64,000 nt of DNA from Gnetum montanum (Eukaryota; Streptophyta; Gnetopsida; Gnetales; Gnetaceae). The position numbers and the translations under genes were made by a program. The DNA lies in assembly GCA_015680685.1 (NCBI GenBank), contig MNCI01007716.1, positions 13,896-77,895 of the forward strand, written 5' to 3'. Position 1 is the stretch's first letter. Each line of letters begins with the position of its first letter. Below the pieces are notes generated by a model. That model was not told the origin of the DNA. It ran no database searches and saw only the letters and a program-made list of their open reading frames with translations. Below, piece after piece: positions 1-11,075 of the stretch.

Positions 1-850
1 ATGATGTTTCCACCTTGAGATTGGTTGATTTCTCCTTTGTATGATCATGGACCTTTGTTAAGTTGGAATTTTGGTCCCATTGATGTTTTTCAACACTCTC
101 CCATCTAGCCATTTCTTCTTCTTCTTTTGCTACCCGCTTAATAAGCTCTTGGATTTGATGGGTTCGTAGTTTGTATAGTTGACCTTGGGCATATACTCCT
201 AAGGTCTCTCTTGTTTCATTACATAGCCCATCAATGATATGGTACATTAGCCTTTCCTCGGAAAACTCATGGCCTGGACAGTTGTTTAAATCAAGCTTGG
301 GTAGACGACTCTCTTTATGATGCCTACGGGAGATTCGAACAGCCTCTTGTATTGGCGTTAGGCTCTTAGTGGCCAGCAGGGGTTCATCATCACTAAGTAG
401 GTTGTGAGTTTGTAAGTTGGGATGATGTTATCTTTGTTTATGTTGGCGTTCTTGATTTTCCTTGTGAGCTCAATTTTTAGTTCTATGTCGATCCCTTGAA
501 AGATAGTCATCCATGTCACAATCTAATGTTGAAGGAGTAGAGGAAGAGAAGGAACTATAAAACTCGTTATGAATTTTGTAAGTATTCTAGTCATCCCCAA
601 GTAAGTTCTTGTTAGTTATTGAGAAGGTCCTAGGCCTTTTGGGCCTCCTCGTTTTATGGGATGTCTCATCCTCACTAGAGATGTTAGAGTTGGATGACGA
701 GAGTCTTTGAGTATCGTTGGGGTGTTCATAAATGTAGGGGACTCTTGCATAAGGTTGCATACTCCAATTTCATTGTCATCTAGTTCATTGATTCTCCAAT
801 GAACTTCCTCACTAAGCGTGGCATTATCGTGATCTTGTAGGAGAGGCATT
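1..850 (-). pseudogene. gag remnant of element A
   Basis: The decayed N-terminal to middle part of gag reads on the minus strand. Around 1-300 the translation matches the gag segment seen in C, D and G: a short 'hidGL..ETR..LG.YAQGQL.KLRTH' stretch followed by an acidic 'AKEE' helix. Between about 300 and 850 the reading frame is not recognisable by eye and contains several stops; a 77-codon open stretch at 616-849 does not match the other gags. The gag N-terminus is therefore divergent or rearranged relative to the other families. No function is expected. Confidence 0.55.
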
Positions 851-974
851 GTTGTGAAGTTGTGTGTGAATTTTTATGTGACTTTTTATAATTATTTCTT
901 CTTCCTAAGAGATATATCGTTAAGTCCTATACAACGATCTTATATGATATAACTAATCTAGATAACTAACACCG

Positions 975-992
975 TCCCCGGCAACGACGCCA
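975..992 (-). other. Primer-binding site of element A (tRNA-Asp type)
   Basis: On the minus strand this reads TGGCGTCGTTGCCGGGGA, one base from the complement of the 3' end of plant tRNA-Asp (TGGCGCCGTTGCCGGGGA). It sits one base inside the LTR terminus. A tRNA-Asp primer is typical of Athila-type elements. Confidence 0.8.
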
Positions 993-993
993 A

Positions 994-1878
994 TGATGAG
1001 TGGCAGAGATACCCCTACACTCAACCATATGAAACGAGCGTATCACGTGCGATCCGGTCGAACTCCGCAGACAGACAAGTTGTGGTACCTAGACAGTTAT
1101 CCTTAGGCCGCAGTTCGCTATCTTCCCACCTAGACTAGTATTATATTTGTCACGTATGGTTTTAGTCCAGGATGAGGTGTATGATGTGTTCCTAATTCTA
1201 ATGCTACTCCTGAAGGCAATGGAAAAGAATATTAACTAAGCTAAGCTAGGAGGAAAAGGGTAAGAAAATCTAATCTAGCCTAAGTGCGACAAGCAACCAA
1301 TTCCTTGATCAATCGTACACATCTTGGACCTCGTGCATGACTACCATTGGGATTTACCAAGTGTAGATCCTAGGTATGCCACTGGGATTACCAAGTGCAG
1401 ATCCCAAATACGCCACTAGGTTACCAAGCGTAGATCCTAGCTACACCACTGGGATACCAAGCAGTCACACTTAAATGCTCGTAATCAAGTTGTACTCGTT
1501 CTGCGTTCTAGGAGTTTCAGGGTGAGAGAGAGAAAATGGTAAATAAAATTAAATAAATAAATAACAAAGTGAATGCTGCAATGATGAAGTAATCTCGATC
1601 TTTATTACCGGTCATGTGCATGTCTAAGTACGACACACTCGAATAAAGACACTGTACAATCACATTCACCACACTGCAGGCAGACATGGAAAAATAATCT
1701 AACTCTAGGGGGATCAAACTGCCAGATTTTCACTACAGAACTAAACTAGATGCCTAAAACTGGGAAAGCTGCCTCTTATTTATAGGAATTGAGGCAGGCT
1801 GCGATAGCACGTACGTGATATCGCGTCGGCTGAGATATCACATACGTGATATCTCAGCCAACAACACACGACTCATCA
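994..1878 (-). repeat. 5' LTR of element A
   Basis: The LTR is 885 bp with TGATG/CATCA inverted termini, the signature of all gypsy LTRs in this window. On the minus strand U3 holds GATATC-core palindromes (1800-1858), including 10-bp perfect inverted arms at 1832-1841 and 1846-1855. A TATA box (CCTATAAATAAGAGGC class) follows at about 1775-1787. The U5 end carries the shared block with alternating 'ggtaacccagtg'-like text (1330-1460). Confidence 0.8.
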
Positions 1879-2715
1879 GTTCACATCAGATATATCGACA
1901 AAGGTAGATTAAATGTGGGAATTCCTAGATAATAAATTTCAAACCATTCTCAAAATAGTAGAGGAGTCTAGAGAGCAAGGTAGTCATCGAGAAAGGAGAA
2001 AAAAGAGGAAGTTGAATATGCACGTAACAAAGGTAAGGGCAAAGTTGCCATCATTGAAGAGGTTGTGGATTCAAACACAGACAATGATGGCAGATGTGAG
2101 ATATGCCAATATGACCATCCTAAGGAATGTTTCCTGGTAATCTCACATCTACAGAAGTCTAGGGTGTATGCACTAAATCCAAAATTAAACAAATAGCAGG
2201 AACCTAGAAGGTTACCTTATCCTCAAGGTAACACAAGGCAATTCCGCTAATCTTTGATGTATTATCCAAGTGGAGCTCCACCACAACCAAGTAAATAGTA
2301 TCAACAATGGCAACATCCACATTTGTGGAGAATGCCACCACCACATCAATAGTACCCTTACTATCAACTTGACCCATATGGGTACTACATGCAGCAGCCA
2401 ATCTCTCCATGTGACTCTACTAGTCACGTCACTCAGCCTCACTACCAAGNAGTGACGTGACTAGTAGAGTCACATGGAGAGATTGGCTGCTGCATNCAAT
2501 TTCATAAAGAAGAGACCTTTCTTTAGAACCAACAATCCAACTAAGTCCTTACAACCATAAGCGACTAATCCTCCAAACGCCTTGCCACCATTCAAATCTT
2601 TGGAACTTCCTTCAAACCAAAGACCACACTTAATGCACATGGTCATGTTGACTCATGCCATTACTGACTGGCTTAAAGCTAGCCATCTTCCTAGGAAATT
2701 CTTTGATCCCGAGAG
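1879..2715 (+). pseudogene. gag: gag C-terminal half of element B
   Basis: The nucleocapsid part of the structural polyprotein. It opens in mid-frame with the conserved 'KV..MW..LD.KFQ..L.I..ESREQG' helix, then a basic stretch (about 1980-2040) and a short zinc-knuckle-like motif CEICQYDHPKEC (2093-2128; C-X2-C-X3-H-X3-C). A Pro/Gln/Tyr-rich tail follows (2190-2420). The tail is interrupted by an assembly-made inverted 45-bp piece between single Ns at 2450 and 2496. Stops and a missing N-terminus (cut by A) make it non-functional. The same block order occurs in C, D and G. Confidence 0.75.
2451..2495. other. Assembly artefact: 45-bp inverted copy between single Ns
   Basis: This 45-bp segment, bounded by N at 2450 and 2496, is the exact reverse complement of 2389-2433. 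A flipped contig end used to fill a gap explains it better than a biological hairpin. Gag reading resumes after it. Confidence 0.85.
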
Positions 2716-2724
2716 TCCTCTTAT

Positions 2725-5700
2725 ATATTTACAAATCACTGGGAATGAGCCGTGCAAAGCTCTTTTGGATTTTCGAGTTGGCTAACCAATCCATCACTGT
2801 CCCATTAGGACTAGTGGAGGACATTGTCACCATTGTTTGTGGGTGGTCATATATCCAACCGATTTCCTAGTGATTCAAGTCAACAACTGCAAGAGGCACT
2901 TCCCAATCATTATGGGAAGAGCATGGCTAAGCACAATTGATGCATGCCTAGGAATATATGATCTTTCCCTAGAAATATCAAAGGAAAATACATTTGGAAA
3001 AATCGAGAAGAAGAAAGTTTCATGCACTGCATATAGTGACATAGGGTGCAACTGCATGCAGAAAGCTTGGTTTGTACAATGTTTAACATTGCCTACATGC
3101 AACCAGTGTGCATAAATAACTAACATACAAAGATGTCTGTATGCAGTAGCCACAAGATAGGAAGGCACCCAGTGGCTGACAGCTAACCAAGAGAGTGACT
3201 CAACTATATGCATGGAACCAATTGAGAGCTTGACTTGCACCTACATTGATAGCATAAATACATTAGAGCAAGTCCATCACCAACTTCCAATTGCCGACAT
3301 CAAAAATATCAATTGGGCGAAGATGGAAATCCCTGACAAGTTTAAGTAAGAGCCCCTTGAGTTAAAACTGTTGCCCATCGGTATGGAGTATACATTTCTC
3401 AAAAATGGAAAATTGGTAATCATTAACGCTAAGCTCACTCCTCAACAAAAACAAAGACCACTAAAAATGGTAAACAAATGGTCGAAAGCCTTTGCTTGGT
3501 CATATCCCAAATTAACTGAAATAGATCCTAGGATATGCCAACATAGAATTTACACTAACCCCTCCATGAAGCATCGACAATAATTGCAGAGGTGACTAAA
3601 CCCAAAGCTTAAGCAAGTCGTTAAAGAATAAATTGAATAGCTTCTAAAAGCTGGGTTCATCTACCTTATTATTGATAGTGAATGGGTTAGTCCCTTAGTC
3701 ATTGAACCGAAAAAGGGAGGTTAGGCTAATGAACATGGCAACATTCAAAGACCACTTTCCATTGTCATTCGTCGACCAAGTCTTAGACACCATTGCAGGG
3801 CATTGCTTCTATAGTTTTTTGGATGGTTATAATGGATACAATCAAATTCAGATAGCACTAGAAGACCATGTCAAGACCACATTCTTGGGGAACTTTTGCA
3901 TATAGGCAGATGCTGTTTGGCTTGTGCAATGCCCCAGCAACGTTTCAATGTTTGGTTCTAAGTATCTTTCAGTAGCAAATAGGGAATGGTGTGGAGGTTT
4001 TCATAGACGATTTCTCCACCTATGAAGTGAACTTTGTGCAAGCATTGGACCGATTAGAGCAAGTATTGAAATGATATGTAGAAACCAACTTAAGGCTTAA
4101 TTGGCAAAAAAGCCATTTACTAATCCAAGAAGGCGTTGTGTTAGGGCATAAGATTTCACAAACAGGGATAGAAGTNGAAAAGCCATTTACTAATCCAAGA
4201 AGGCGTTGTGTTAGGGCATAAGATTTTACAAACAGGGATAGAAGTAGATCCTGAAAAGATTAAGGTTATCTAAGAAATCACTCGTCAACCTGAAACTATA
4301 AAAGATATCTAGTCATTCCTTGAACATACTGGCTATTAGAGACGCTTCATTGATAACTTTTCAAAGGTTGCAAAATCATTGGTCGAATTAATGAAAAAGT
4401 GTGTACCCTTTGAATGGATCAGGGAATGTGAGCTAGCCTTCCAAACCTTAAAATAAAAGCTCTTAGAAAAACCCATTCTACAAGCTCCTGACTCGTTCAA
4501 ACCATTCCACATAATGATTGACACATCCGACTTTGCTTTAGGAGCCATACTTACATAGTTAGATGATTAGAAATGACCTTATTAGATTCACTGTGCAAGT
4601 CGAAGTATTGTTGGTGCACAACTCAATTACATCACAATAGAAAAAGAATTAATGGCTGTAGTATTTGTACCAGAAAAATTTAGGCACTATGTCTTAGGCT
4701 ATAAGATATTTGTACATACGGATCATAGTGCAATTCAGTTCTTGATGAATAAACCAATGGTGAGTGCTCGCATTATATGATGACTTGTGATCTTACAAGA
4801 GTTCAATTTTATGATGATCAATTGTAAAGGCACCGAGAATGTTGTTGCTGATCATTTATCTCGGTTGCGATGGATCAACAAAGATGATGAATATCCAATT
4901 TTTGATTGTTTCCTTGATGAGCTCCTCTTTGTAGGTGTGAATAAACAATCACTTACCCATCGATATAAAATTGGTATAATAGCATTCTCACTTATCACCT
5001 CACACAAGAAACACCACAAGGGTTAGACATTAAAAAAAAACAATAGTTTCTTCATCAAGCTAAATATTTCATGGAAATCAACAAACAAATTTATAAAGTA
5101 TGTTTCAATGGCTTGGTCCTATGGTGTGTTCCCAATATAGATCAATTGCAAGTTCTCCAAGATGCTCATGAGGGCCCTTGTGGGGGTCATTACGTTGGGA
5201 GATGACCAACCATTAAAATCTTGCTTGCAGGATATTATTGGCCTACATTGTTCTGGGACGCTCATTATTTCATCCAATCTTGTAAGCACTACCAACGTGA
5301 TGTGGGAATGATTGCTGTAATGGAGGGTCCGCAACAATGGTTTCAACCCTTAGAACCCTTCGACATATGGGAAATTGATTTTATGGGGCCTATTACACCA
5401 ATGTCCAAAGAAAAAGGCCTACATTGTTGTTGCTATTGACTATTTTACAAAGTGGGCCGAAGTAGCCACTATTATGGATTGTACATCATCCACCATTGCA
5501 TGGTTTGTTCAACAATAAATTGTAAACAGGTTTGGCGTGCCTCGTGCATTTATTTTTGACAATGGTACACATTTTACAGGTGCAACTTTCCAGAAATTGA
5601 TGCAATGCTTAGGAGTTGAGTATAAGCTAACTACACCATATCATCCTCAAGAAAATGGTCAAGCAGAAGTCACCAATAGGGAGATCACAAAAATACTGAC

Positions 5701-6323
5701 ACAGACCATTAGCAAATATAGGCGAGACTGGAGCACCAAATTGAATGATGCTCTTTGGGCATACCGCTCCACATGGAAACTCCCTATAGCCTACTCTCCC
5801 TATGAGTTAGTGTATGATAAACTTTCAACGCTTCCTATTCAAGCTGAGCTCTATACCCTATCCACAGCATGTGACCTTAACCTTGACCTCAATATAGCAC
5901 AAAAAAAAATGGTTAATGAACCTTAACTTGCTAGATGAGAACCGATTAGCCACCCTATCACCTAATGAATTGCACTAGGCCTTTAACAAACAACATCATG
6001 ACCTAAGGATTAGGAAAGTCAAATACCCATAAGGAGATAAGGTTCTTTATTGAAATCCCACACATGTGTCACAATGAACTAAATTTCAAACGTTGTGGGA
6101 AAGACCTTATATCATTCATGAAACTTTTTCTTCAGGGGTCATGATGATTTATAAACCTGAAAGCTCGAACAAGAAATTATTGGTCAACATCCAACAAACC
6201 AAACCTTTCAATGAACCTAAAAAGGCCACTACTAACACCACCTCTATAAATGGACAACCTTGCTTATTATTTCAGATCTCCTCCTTCCAACTTAGTCATG
6301 GGAAAGATGGCCACCAATGCTAA
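2725..6323 (+). pseudogene. pol: pol of element B (protease, RT, RNase H, integrase)
   Basis: Replicative polyprotein of a Ty3/gypsy element, read across frameshifts. Protease lies at about 2735-2960 ('GNEP.KALLD' then 'VPLG.VEDIVT.VCGWSY'). RT is at about 3590-4320, with FKDHFPLSF, the catalytic FIDDF (about 3998-4012, typical of Athila) and LRLNWQKSH. RNase H (about 4500-4870) keeps the D of IDTSD, the E of IEKEL and the D of VHTDH. Integrase (5110-5930) shows HEGPCGGHY; the second Cys of the zinc finger reads Tyr (SCKHYQ). The DDE residues remain in EIDFMGP, FDNGTHF and NGQAEVTNRE. The C-terminal region ends at about 6321 with SHGKDGHQC. More than 15 stops are visible, and 4177-4245 is an artefactual repeat at a single-N join. 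Confidence 0.85.
4107..4245 (+). other. Assembly artefact: duplicated contig ends around N at 4176
   Basis: About 69 bp to the left of the N (4107-4175) recur almost identically to its right (4177-4245), within RT. Unmerged overlapping contig ends explain it; a genuine tandem duplication exactly centred on an N is unlikely. Confidence 0.8.
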
Positions 6324-8209
6324 CCATTCTAAGCCCTTAGTTCCTTTTGTATTTTTTTTTACACATTTTTTTGACACATTTTTCATCTTTACTTATTTTT
6401 GTTTTTGTTTTATACCATCATTAATGTTTTTACTATTTCTTTGTTTGATTTATTCTTACTCATCACATAATAAGTGCTCATGATGATGGATTGTACTATA
6501 ATGGTGTTGATTGCTAACGTTTGGTTTTACCTTTGACTTTTAATGTTGATACTAAGATATGGATTTTTTTGATAAAACATGTAATGAGTCCATGTCATCC
6601 ACTCATCTGTGCAACTCTATGGTCTTCCTTGTTTTGGAAATGTACTATCCATCTTTCTAAGAAAACCTATTAATGAATTGGTGGCTTGGTATTCTTCAAA
6701 TCAAGGAAAGACTCAATTGGATTGAAAAAGGTGTGGCTTCAAGGGGATTCGACACATTTGTGCTGGCTATTCTCTTGGGTACTTGGATGTTTTTCATAGG
6801 TTTTCCGTCATTCCACTCTTGACCAAATATCAGGAAGTTGACCAAATTAAATAAGTCTTTGCATGGTGTGGTTCTCACGCAAAAAAAAAAAAAAAAAAAA
6901 CTAGTAAGAATTCAAAGCACACCCCTTAGACATAATAAGAAATATGGGCCACAAGCATTGGTTATGGTATTGGAAAGACATGTTACCCATGCCTGAAGGT
7001 TTCCTCTAACTAAGGCCCTTTCTCGCTTCCTGCTTCTTTAGCTTTTTCTTTAGTTGGAATGGTGGTGGCTCTGTGGATGCATTCTTGTTACTTCAGGAGG
7101 ATGGATTGGTCAAGTGTGTTGACGCAAGTCACTGGATGTAGTTAGTTTTGATTTGGATTTGGAATGAATTCTATTAAGTCACCTGAACCACATAATACAC
7201 AAGAGACTTTACATAACCTTCATCTTGGGATTCCATTCCATTCTCTCTTCCCTTCCAAATTTCTTTTCATATTCCACATTATTGCCAGTTTTATGATCAG
7301 TCTATATCTTGGTTGCCGCATTATTATTCTTTGGTAAACTCTTGTGGGTAAGTCCTTAACCATTGTTTCCATATGTCATTCCTAGAGCCTACGGACTCTT
7401 TGGTTTGTGGGTATGTTAGGGCATTAGCCTGCTTTGGGGAGGACCCACTGGTATTCCTTTTTGGTGCAATTGTTAAGTTTTTTTCCTTAAACATTTCCTA
7501 CAATTAATTATTTCCCATTTCAACCCATCCATGACATCCAATTTTGTTTTATTGGCTTCACCATTGTTATTTTTCTATTCTTCCTTGTTCTTTCATTTTC
7601 CATCTTATCACTACTGGAGGTTTGCTATTAGTCATGGGGGCCTTGTCACAAAATTTTCCATTCCATTACTTATCTCATCCCTACACCTTGGGTAGTCACA
7701 AGTGATAAGCCTCTAACCCAGTATTTGCCATACCCACAACCTAGCCAATGTGCTTCATAGTGAGGCAAGATATTAATCACATTATATCTTATCTATCATT
7801 GCTAATTCGTGACTGTGTTGTGTGTGCAGATGGTGATTACATGAACAATGGATTAGGATAGGAGGGAGCACTCAAGATGGACTGGAGTTGAAGTAGTTAT
7901 GGGAGGAACACGCATCATATGGCCATGGATGAACAATGGTGTGCACAGTCTTGACATCGACAGCAACGTGCTTCATTTTCTTCTCTCTCTCTCCAAGCCA
8001 TCAAATAAAGGTCTAGATGTCATCTATGTACAATGTTCACCACAATGGGTATGAACACCAATGTTGTAATATGTTTGTTGATATGTTCACTGGGCACTTT
8101 GAGTCTATCATTCCATGTCATTGTCAGATTGTCGTATGGTCAATAATCCCATACCTTCCCAATATTTTGTAAGGAACTCGAGAATGAGTTTTCATTCAGT
8201 TGTGGGGTA
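6324..8209 (+). other. 3' noncoding region of element B
   Basis: There is no long ORF. It holds blocks found in the same order in C, D, G and H: 'GAGTCCATGTCATCCA' (6588), 'GTGGCTTCAAGGGGATT' (6734), 'GCATGGTGTGGTTCTCAC' followed by poly(A) (6853-6900), 'GACATGTTACCCATGCCTGA' (6978) and a 'GGGGAGGACCCAC' block (7436). Near 7826 GTGTGTGCAG precedes ATGGTGATTAC, homologous to the short exon-like ORF of G (54180-54416). A weak purine tract (TGTGGGGTA, 8201-8209) serves as polypurine tract. Confidence 0.6.
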
Positions 8210-9041
8210 TGATAAACCATGATATCGAGTCTGCAATATCGAAGCCTGTTAAGCAATATTGAACATCTGATATTGGAACCTGTCTCGTTGCCTATAAATA
8301 AGAGGCAGGCGCACTTGGTTTTGGCATTAGTTTCTTAGTCCCTTACCCAAACTCTTGCAGTTTTCCCTTTCCAAAGTTATAATTATTTCCGAGTACCCAC
8401 GGTAGGAGTCATAAAGTAAACGGATCTTTATTCGAGCATTGTGTCCTGAGCACACCTTATGTTTGGAAATAAAGACGAACTTTGTGATAAACCTTACAAC
8501 ATTTTAAACCTTACAGCATTCAAAATAGCTTATTTATTGCATTTAATGTTATTTACAATTATTTAATGCTTTCGTTAGTTAATTGATGTTGCTTATATTG
8601 ATTTGTTAATTTTTCACAAGTAAGCACACTCAGTACGACCACTTCAAGCATACGTGGAACACTTGGTAACCCAGTAATGACTAGTGTTTGGTAATCCCAG
8701 TAGTGTTACACTGGTTCAAGATGTGTATGGAGAGTGGGAATGGATGCTCGTGTTCGGACTAGTTAGAACCTAGCGGATTAGTTAAATTAAATTAGTTACT
8801 TAATTATTTCACTTCTGCCTTTTAGCACCAAGACATAAACATAAAAAGCATAAAAATTGTATACCTCAAGTTTACTTAACCATACAATTGTGTCATACGA
8901 GTAAGCTTGGGAAGACAACGATCACCTAACTCATCCTTGTTTTGTGAAGACGCATAAGCATTTAATCCTTAGAGTTCGATTGGATCGCGCATAACGCTCA
9001 TATTCGTATAGTTAAGCGTAGGGGTACCTTGCTGTTGATCA
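8210..9041 (+). repeat. 3' LTR of element B
   Basis: The 832-bp LTR starts TGATAAACC after the purine tract and ends TGATCA. U3 carries decayed GATATC/CAATAT palindromes (8220-8275). The TATA box is CTATAAATA at 8292-8300. R/U5 shows the family block 'TAACCCAGTAATGACTAGTG' near 8667. The right flank (CTAAT) should match the left flank outside the window. Confidence 0.8.
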
Positions 9042-9707
9042 CTAATGGCGGCCTGGTATGCCCACATTATTGGTGGCATGTATGTTATGGGTAGGCAATT
9101 GCATGCATCCATTTGTTGACATGGGTCTTTCTGAGATTTTAGAAATTGCTGTTGCTACTGGCATCCAAAAGTTGCAGTGTATAAAGTTGCCATTTTTGTT
9201 GGTAGAGAGCACCTTACCTATAGCAAAGATACAAACACAAAGAGATAGAGTTAATCGAAGTTCTCACAAGGGAAATAGAGAATATAGTCAATATACCTAT
9301 ATATGGTTGGCTGAAATATATTTGCCAAGCTCATGGACTCAATGCTCAGTCATTCGTGAGCATTCGTGAAGTGGGTGGTTCACAATCTCAAAGTGAAAGT
9401 ATACAGTTCTGTATGAAACCTTGTAGGCCGGGTTAAACAACACCAAAATTCATGGACAATTGGAAGTCTAAGTAGAGGTGGTGGCATATGGTTATGAGAA
9501 ATCATAGCCAAAGTTAACGTTTTTAATAGAATGTGAGGTAAATTTCTGTTCCAAATGGAACGAGGAGGGTCATCAATCATTATGAATCTAAAAGAAACCA
9601 AATGCTTTAAATCAAAGTTAGGAAAAAAAAAACCCTGAGTAGGATAATCCTCAGGAAGGATTCACATGGCAATCTTCATAATCCTAAATAAATACCACAG
9701 TAAATAT
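9042..9707. other. Non-LTR intergenic stretch
   Basis: A 103-codon open frame (9058-9369, plus) is present, but I recognise no family and see no supporting signals. The rest is AT-rich and shows no LTR, tRNA or coding signature by eye. It is the left flank of the hAT-like insertion. Confidence 0.3.
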
Positions 9708-9929
9708 GAGAATAGCTATGCACCGGAGATTCACGATTCCCAAGAAAATCTCACGAATCGTTCACGGTGGATTCGGGCACGCGTACAGAAGCGTGTAAAA
9801 TCCGCATTGGATACGTAAATTATAATTTTTCGTTTGATTTTTCAACTCTCAACGAAAACATTCATTGTTAATTAAAATCTTACCTATTTTTACTGCAAAT
9901 CGCGTCAAATCCTACCTGCTTCCTGCAAA

Positions 9930-10200
9930 TTGCATCTGCATCCAATACCTTTTATTTACAGACGCTCCTCTTATTCCGCCATTGATAGGGATTTGGATGC
10001 TTCCACACTCTTCAAACGCTTTGTTTCTCTTTCTGCTTTAAAATTTTTTGCTTCATTTTCAGTTTTTCATTTGCAGGCAATGACGAAGAAGACGATGAAC
10101 ATTTTTTTTGTTGCAGGGGTCTCATCTGCCCAGTTTGATTTGGGTGACTGGGTAGGAGACTTGCCTTATCGGATTTATCGGTTGATGCTTAGAGAATGAG
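9930..10200 (+). other. Exon-like sequence inside the hAT-like element
   Basis: An 89-codon open frame (9930-10199) crosses two pyrimidine-rich tracts ending in TTTGCAG (about 10077) and TTGCAG (about 10119), both resembling 3' splice sites. An ATG after the first gives a lysine-rich start (ATGACGAAGAAGACG). The GC-richer text from 9900 to 10700 looks like the 5' region of a captured plant gene or of the transposase gene. I cannot name a product. Confidence 0.25.
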
Positions 10201-10960
10201 TTGTTACCTTTACAGAATGCGCTGCACATCTATCATTCTATACTTTATTATTCTATATTTTTCAGTTTCTATATTTTTTATCATTCTATATTTTTCAGAA
10301 AATCGATCATTTCCTTCTAGCGCAATCTGGATGGGCTTGCTGAGCCTGCGTAATTCTCTTCGATCCATAATTCTATCCATAATTCTAGTTTTTGTTCTTA
10401 AAAAATTTGGATGACATTTCTTCCGTTTTTTAAATGCGAGCGCTACATGTTTTACCTTTGTAATCTTAGTGCACAATTTTTCCGCCGAACGTTCGCTCTT
10501 GGTTCTCACTTGTTATTTTCCGCTTCTTTCCCTCGTTGCTGTAAAGATTTCTCTCCATCTCTATCCTGATTCGTGAGCACGAAATCTGCTTTTCTTCCCC
10601 TTCCGTCTTGCTCTTCTAGTTTGCATGAGAACACGTTCCTGGTTCTTGTCTGATAATCTTTAGTGGATTTTCGTTTTCGTATCAATTGAGTTGCCTATTT
10701 TGCTTAGATTTACCTAATCTTTACTTTTCGTTTTAGTTTATTCAGATGATTTTAGAGAAGATTTTTATTTAGTGGATTGGTTTCGTATTTTTATTCATGG
10801 GCCATGGCCATCTCATGTTGCATCTTAGGTAACGGCCGTGATTTCGGCCAGTCATAAATGCACAGCCTTGGTCATCATTCCAGCCAGTCATTAATGCACA
10901 ACCTGTGAGGGAGGGGAATCAGTTGGTTACAAAACTGCTTTCAGGCCTATCTCCCTCTGC

Positions 10961-11075
10961 AAGTGCAACAGCAGAATAGTTCGAAGCATACATTTGTTCA
11001 AAGTTCAAACAAAATTTCNAAGTGCAACAGAATAGTTCGAAGCATACATTTGTTCAAAGTTCAAACAAAATTTCA
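10961..11075 (+). other. Assembly artefact: duplicated contig ends around N at 11020
   Basis: 10961-11019 recurs at 11021-11075 with a 3-bp difference, precisely centred on a single N. This is an unmerged overlap. Confidence 0.8.

Larger units (their letters stand above)
1..1878 (-). mobile_element. Element A: Athila-type Ty3/gypsy retrotransposon, 5' part
   Basis: This is the 5' end of a minus-strand LTR retrotransposon that runs off the left edge of the window. Reading leftwards it shows a 5' LTR (994-1878), a tRNA-Asp primer-binding site (975-992) and decayed gag. It lies inside the gag of element B: B's gag reading resumes at 1879 directly after the LTR terminus, so B's 5' part should lie beyond A, outside the window. 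The target duplication cannot be checked because A's other end is missing; the expected second copy is GTTCA (1879-1883). Superfamily is confident from PBS plus gag; family rank is inferred. Confidence 0.8.
1879..9041 (+). mobile_element. Element B: Athila-type Ty3/gypsy, gag-pol plus 3' LTR, 5' end outside window
   Basis: A plus-strand element with the gag C-terminal half, protease, RT, RNase H, integrase, a roughly 1.9-kb 3' noncoding region and a 3' LTR. Its 5' part is displaced by element A. RT motif FIDDF, integrase catalytic residues and the tRNA-Asp family relationship place it in the Athila-type group. It has no large third ORF; only a short exon-like piece (about 7830-7980) occupies that place. 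Frames are broken by many stops of the CAA-to-TAA and CAG-to-TAG type. Confidence 0.85.

Noticed and set aside
1968-2448. Minus-strand open frames across B's gag
   Set aside because: They are antisense shadows of a recognisable plus-strand gag reading.
2400-2495. A perfect long hairpin in gag
   Set aside because: The right arm is bounded by single Ns and is an exact reverse copy, so an assembly artefact is the simplest explanation.
9058-9369. A 103-codon ORF next to B's 3' LTR as a host gene
   Set aside because: No motif, splice context or homologous copy was recognised; kept only as an unassigned frame.
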